The notes under the pieces were generated by a model, which saw only the letters and a program-made list of their open reading frames with translations, searched no databases and was not told the DNA's origin. This document shows positions 61,334 to 64,000 of a stretch of 64,000 bases of DNA, piece after piece. The position numbers were made by a program, and so were the translations under genes. Positions within the stretch are counted from its first letter, which is position 1. Each line of letters starts with the position of its first letter. This DNA comes from Haloarchaeobius iranensis (GTDB lineage Archaea > Halobacteriota > Halobacteria > Halobacteriales > Natrialbaceae): the NCBI RefSeq assembly GCF_900103505.1, contig NZ_FNIA01000011.1, forward strand, positions 47,293-111,292. The letters run 5' to 3'.

Positions 61334-61409
61334 AACGGACCCGACGGGATTTGAACCTCGGTCGGACATGCTCGCTTCGCTGCGCGTGTCCTTCCTGATT
61401 CAAATCCCG
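61334..61409. repeat. tRNA 3'-end fragment, copy 2, within a palindrome
   Basis: 61334-61357 repeats AACGGACCCGACGGGATTTGAACC exactly as at 61464-61487 (24 nt; not written in full elsewhere). It is followed by an inverted copy of its inner part: CGGGATTTGAA near 61344-61354 pairs with TTCAAATCCCG near 61400-61410, and an inner GGACA(T/C)G dyad lies between. Confidence 0.7.
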
Positions 61410-61416
61410 CTGTTGC

Positions 61417-61466
61417 GTTTTGCAGTTCAGGCTCCTCGCTTCACTCGTCGCAGAGAACTGCAAAAC
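61417..61466. repeat. 12-bp inverted repeat next to the tRNA fragment
   Basis: GTTTTGCAGTTC (61417-61428) and GAACTGCAAAAC (61455-61466) are perfect inverted copies separated by 26 nt; the right arm touches tRNA fragment copy 3. Confidence 0.7.
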
Positions 61467-61500
61467 GGACCCGACGGGATTTGAACCCGCGACATCTTGG
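61466..61500 (-). repeat. 3' half of a tRNA, probable attachment site (att)
   Basis: Read on the minus strand, 61500 to 61466 is the 3' half of a tRNA: CCAAG (3' anticodon stem), a 5-nt variable loop, T-stem GCGGG, loop TTCAAAT, T-stem CCCGT, acceptor CGGGTCC and discriminator G. Homology ends at 61501: no anticodon loop or 5' half follows. Such a fragment 47 nt before an integrase gene is the typical displaced att site; the intact tRNA is expected at the other end of the element, to the right. Confidence 0.75.
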
Positions 61501-61547
61501 TAGAACCTGCGCACCACTCTCGGAACACATGGGCATCGGACCCACAA

Positions 61548-62579
61548 ATGCCCACGGAAAATCAGTACAAGCTCGAATCGATTCGTCCGAGAGAAGCCGT
61601 AGAAATGTACCTCAACCACCGAAGCGACGATTTGGCAGAAACCACCCTACACGCCTACGAGAGCCGACTGTCATTCTTCACCGCTTGGTGTGACGACAGG
61701 GGGGTAGACGACATGAACGACCTTACGGGGAGACTACTCTACAAGTTCCGTATCGACCGACGTGACGACGGAGATTTGTCGAAGACGAGTCTCAAGACCC
61801 AACTGACGTGCATACGGTCGTTCATCAAGTTCTGTGAGTCAATCGAAGCCGTCCCCGAAGGACTTCACAGAGACGTGATTCTGCCGTCACTCAAACACGG
61901 TGACGACGTGCGAGAGGTAGCCGTCTCCATCGATGAAGCCGAACAGATACGCAGCTACCTTCGGACCTACGAATATGCGACTCTCAGGCACGTACTGTTC
62001 GAGGTGCTTTGGTCCACGGGGATTCGTACGGGGACGGCCCACTCGCTTGACGTAGACGACGTGCTCCAAGACGAGAACGCACTACGGATTCGACACAGGT
62101 CCGATACGGATACCCGACTCAAGAACGGGACTCGGGCCGAGAGACTGGTTGCACTTGACCCGACGGTCGTGGACATTATAGCCGACTACATCCAGACGAA
62201 TCGGCCAGAGACGACAGACGACTACGGACGGAACCCTCTATTCGCTTCAGAGCAGGGCCGTATGCACAAGTCCAATCTACGGAAACTCACCTACGCGATT
62301 ACACGGCCCTGCTACTACGCAGGCGAGTGTCCTCACAGTCGTGACACCGACGACTGTGAGGCAGTCGCCTATTCGGATGCACACGGGTGCCCGTCAAGCA
62401 AGTCACTTCACGCTATCCGACGTGGCTCAATCACCAAGCACCTGATTGACGACGTACCCAAGACAGTCGTCTCAGATCGGGCTAACGTCTCTCCCGATGT
62501 GCTGGATAAGCACTACGACGTGCGTGACGAGAAGACCCGTATGGAGCAACGTCGAGACGTATTATTCGGAGACGAGTAG
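61548..62579 (+). CDS. tyrosine recombinase/integrase
   Basis: A 343-residue site-specific recombinase. An N-terminal SAM-like core-binding domain (about 10-110) precedes the catalytic domain with R160 (STGIRTGTA), H288-xx-R291 (SLHAIRRGS) and the nucleophile Y323 (LDKHYD). A Cys-rich insert at about 255-281 (C255, C261, C270, C281) is a possible zinc site seen in haloarchaeal integrases. The ATG at 61548 lies 47 nt from the tRNA fragment. Codon use is less GC-biased than that of the upstream chromosome. Confidence 0.93.
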   Translation: MPTENQYKLESIRPREAVEMYLNHRSDDLAETTLHAYESRLSFFTAWCDDRGVDDMNDLTGRLLYKFRIDRRDDGDLSKTSLKTQLTCIRSFIKFCESIEAVPEGLHRDVILPSLKHGDDVREVAVSIDEAEQIRSYLRTYEYATLRHVLFEVLWSTGIRTGTAHSLDVDDVLQDENALRIRHRSDTDTRLKNGTRAERLVALDPTVVDIIADYIQTNRPETTDDYGRNPLFASEQGRMHKSNLRKLTYAITRPCYYAGECPHSRDTDDCEAVAYSDAHGCPSSKSLHAIRRGSITKHLIDDVPKTVVSDRANVSPDVLDKHYDVRDEKTRMEQRRDVLFGDE

Positions 62580-62582
62580 AGG

Positions 62583-62852
62583 CTATTCACCTGACTTTTC
62601 TCGGTAGCGTGTAATTCCGTCTCCGATGGGTTTGCTCAGTCGTACGATGTAGATAGTCACTATACCGATTATGAGTAATCCCGTATAGATCCCCATCTCG
62701 TACCAAATAGAGTTGTCAGCTTGTGCCACTTGGAACGCTTTGCCACCTATGATGCCACCCATCATCAAACTCAACACATGGACGAATACCTCCCATAGGG
62801 TCGTCTCTTTTTCTCGTCTGATTGCTTCTACCAGCGAATTTGTTTCGTCCAT
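62583..62852 (-). CDS. small two-helix membrane protein of the element, 89 aa
   Basis: An 89-residue protein: amphipathic N-terminus (VEAIRREKETTLWEVF), a helix at about 24-42 (VLSLMMGGIIGGKAF), a second at about 52-70 (MGIYTGLLIIGIVTIYIV) and a basic tail. Lower GC than the chromosome. Convergent with the integrase gene, 3 nt between stops. Function unknown. Confidence 0.75.
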   Translation of the reverse strand: MDETNSLVEAIRREKETTLWEVFVHVLSLMMGGIIGGKAFQVAQADNSIWYEMGIYTGLLIIGIVTIYIVRLSKPIGDGITRYREKSGE

Positions 62853-62861
62853 GTGAACGAA

Positions 62862-63029
62862 TTACTCGTCTTCTACTGGGATTACGTGACTGAGGCTTTC
62901 ATATGGGATGTAGCCGATTTGGTTATTACGTTCGTTCATGAGGTGGATGCCGTGATCATCTTCCTTAACTTTCTCACACTTTTGTTCTTCAAATTTACTC
63001 GAAACTCGATAGACTGCTTTTAGGGTCAT
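62862..63029 (-). CDS. small element protein, 55 aa
   Basis: A 55-residue soluble protein starting MTLKAVYRVSSKFEEQ with a mixed-charge middle (KVKEDDHGIHLMNERNNQ) and IGYIPYESLSHV near the end. It lies between two other minus-strand genes of the element, with 9 nt to the next stop. Small size and codon use like its neighbours support it. Not recognised. Confidence 0.65.
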   Translation of the reverse strand: MTLKAVYRVSSKFEEQKCEKVKEDDHGIHLMNERNNQIGYIPYESLSHVIPVEDE

Positions 63030-63089
63030 TACGATCTAACCAACAACAGACAAACGTAAGAAGGTCAGCAAACCGTGGTGGAAGTGAAA

Positions 63090-63563
63090 CTAATCCCAAT
63101 CAAGCATATCGCCCCACACGACGACAAAGAGTAGGACAAGGAGAAGAGCGAATATCACAATCCCCCGTGCCAAGTCATTTACTGGAATTATCGCAATTAC
63201 CTCCACCATGACGAGAGTGAAGGTGAAGAACATGAGCGAGGCATTGATTTTCTGCCCCCTATCCGTCTGTTCACGGTCGTGGCACACCTCGAACCCCTTG
63301 GGTGTCAAAGTAAGCTCTGCCCACCCTTCCGCAGATTTCTGTTCTACCAATTCGGTCGTCGTCAGATGTGTAATGACGTTACTTACCTCGTTTTTGTTGT
63401 CTGCCTCAAGCTCAAGTTCCTCAAGAAGCTCATCCCGTAGGTAAGCCCGTTGCACGACTTTTGCTTGCTGTTCATCAGGCTCATCGGTATCTGTATTCGT
63501 GTGAAAGACACCGTTGTTTTCGTATAGATGGTTTAGCACACGAGTCCAATCGTACTCGTTCAT
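63090..63563 (-). CDS. winged-helix membrane protein of the element, 157 aa
   Basis: A 157-residue protein whose N-terminal ~100 residues look like a winged helix (YLRDELLEELELEADNKNEVSNVITHLTTTELVEQ, then a WAELTLTPKGFEV wing), followed by two membrane helices (about 108-126 and 130-150). Membrane-bound regulators of this plan occur in archaeal proviruses. No family recognised. First gene of the minus-strand group. Confidence 0.75.
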   Translation of the reverse strand: MNEYDWTRVLNHLYENNGVFHTNTDTDEPDEQQAKVVQRAYLRDELLEELELEADNKNEVSNVITHLTTTELVEQKSAEGWAELTLTPKGFEVCHDREQTDRGQKINASLMFFTFTLVMVEVIAIIPVNDLARGIVIFALLLVLLFVVVWGDMLDWD

Positions 63564-63680
63564 ACAATCGTCTGGATGGTCGAGAATAATAGTAGCACGC
63601 CAACCACGGTGGAAGTAAAATCAGATCCAAAGTCGGAGTGACGGAGCCATTGTGTGTAGGAGCGTGTCATAGAATCCATC

Positions 63681-64000
63681 TCATAGTTTCTCACAGCCCG
63701 GTTCGTTTCCTCGCTCGTAGTTGGTGATAGCAATGACGAGCCGGAGACACAGTGCCAGGAACACTTCTGTTCGTGCGTGGACGCGGCCTCGGGCGCGGAC
63801 GTGCCCGAGGCCGCAGTCCTTGACTGCGTCGTTGGTCCGTTCGACCCCTGTCCGGTGGTTGTACGTCTCGTCTAAGACTGACTGCTTGAGCTGAACGTCC
63901 TCGCTGTGTTCGGTGATGCGGTCTTCGACTCTGTACTCGATATCTTTCGGGTGGTCAGTGTTTCGCGGGTTGTATGGAGCGATTGGCACGACCCCTGCGG
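63681..64000 (-). CDS. DDE-type transposase, C-terminal part (5' end beyond the window)
   Basis: About 106 residues of the C-terminal end of an IS transposase: RITEHSEDVQLKQSVLDETYNHRTGVERTNDAVKDCGLG has the late acidic/Y-R motif of IS4/IS5-like enzymes (residues given as a block near 63800-63910). An in-frame Met at 63989 is unlikely to be the true start because the frame stays open to the window edge. GC-richer than the neighbouring element genes. IS family not assigned; no terminal repeat identified. Confidence 0.8.
   Translation of the reverse strand, partial: AGVVPIAPYNPRNTDHPKDIEYRVEDRITEHSEDVQLKQSVLDETYNHRTGVERTNDAVKDCGLGHVRARGRVHARTEVFLALCLRLVIAITNYERGNEPGCEKL

Larger units (their letters stand above)
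61466..64000. mobile_element. left end of an integrated genetic element
   Basis: Starts at the tRNA 3' fragment, then the integrase gene, then small genes of visibly lower GC on the opposite strand, and a transposase. The right end is outside the window. The element could be a provirus, pro-plasmid or genomic island; no capsid or replication gene is visible. Confidence 0.7.

Noticed and set aside
61334..61500. Possible complete tRNA gene on the minus strand
   Set aside because: Only the 3' half (T arm, acceptor, 3' anticodon stem) is present; no anticodon loop or 5' half pairs with it. Treated as att fragments.

Overview
The window is a chromosomal segment of a haloarchaeon (class Halobacteria); genus not determined. 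The grounds are very high GC with strong third-position GC, acidic proteins, archaeal-only genes (CetZ, PsmA/PsmB, UbaA, Sec61-beta, aIF1, L15e, ABCE1/RLI, ThiN-type thiamine phosphate synthase, coenzyme F420 genes), Tat/lipobox signal peptides, and TATA boxes placed 25-30 nt upstream of start codons, which implies mostly leaderless transcripts. About 70 genes are supported. Most long open frames on the opposite strands are GC-driven shadows.

Layout. 1-4.4 kb: 3'-truncated UvrD-type helicase, two tiny zinc-ribbon proteins, E1-like UbaA, a PQQ-type beta-propeller lipoprotein. 4.4-12.9 kb: mutL-rtcA, KDG kinase (kdgK), a Usp protein, an FAD/disulfide oxidoreductase, Hsp20, a small membrane protein and a CetZ tubulin homologue. 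13-20.4 kb: PIN-ATPase-KH protein, a convergent gap packed with hairpins, thiDN, an NRAMP-like transporter coupled to a P-loop protein, and thiR. 20.5-31.9 kb: psmA-psmB, arsR-arsC, an AIR-synthase-like protein, a PAS histidine kinase, MscS, an EamA transporter, L15e, a lipoprotein, ABCE1 with an EMC6-like membrane protein, and a winged-helix protein. 31.9-43.8 kb: membrane proteins, F420 genes (npdG, cofE, a mer-like enzyme), thioredoxin, Sec61-beta, pdxT, DUF151-hisE, NOG1- and EngB-type GTPases, DUF389, and a Nudix/eIF2B-alpha fusion. 43.8-54.8 kb: moxR-DUF58-transglutaminase operon, aIF1, rhodanese, Nudix, HPP-rimI-DUF5810-DUF5809 operon, aconitase, dcd. 54.8-61.2 kb: lipoprotein, CHY zinc finger, Bat-type regulator, MATE exporter, HpcH/HpaI aldolase, a heliorhodopsin and a DUF429 protein. 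61.2-64 kb: repeated fragments of a tRNA 3' end, a tyrosine integrase and AT-richer small genes, then a truncated transposase. This is the left end of an integrated element whose intact tRNA should lie beyond the right edge.

How genes work together. ThiDN makes thiamine phosphate, and ThiR, an HTH protein with a ThiN-like domain, is 2.5 kb away; a 19-bp palindrome sits exactly on the thiDN promoter. ArsR-ArsC form an arsenate module with a palindrome over its own promoter. NpdG, CofE and the Mer-like protein share coenzyme F420. RimI, L15e, aIF1, ABCE1 and NOG1 serve translation.

The most notable observations are the heliorhodopsin with all hallmark residues; three genes (kdgK, cetZ, a histidine kinase) whose TATA box is placed for a leaderless mini-ORF ending in a 4-nt overlap with the main start codon; an NRAMP homologue lacking the metal-binding motifs; a Nudix/eIF2B-alpha fusion lacking the isomerase cysteine; and the ThiR and ArsR operator candidates. 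I recognise no wholly new multi-gene defence or biosynthetic system.
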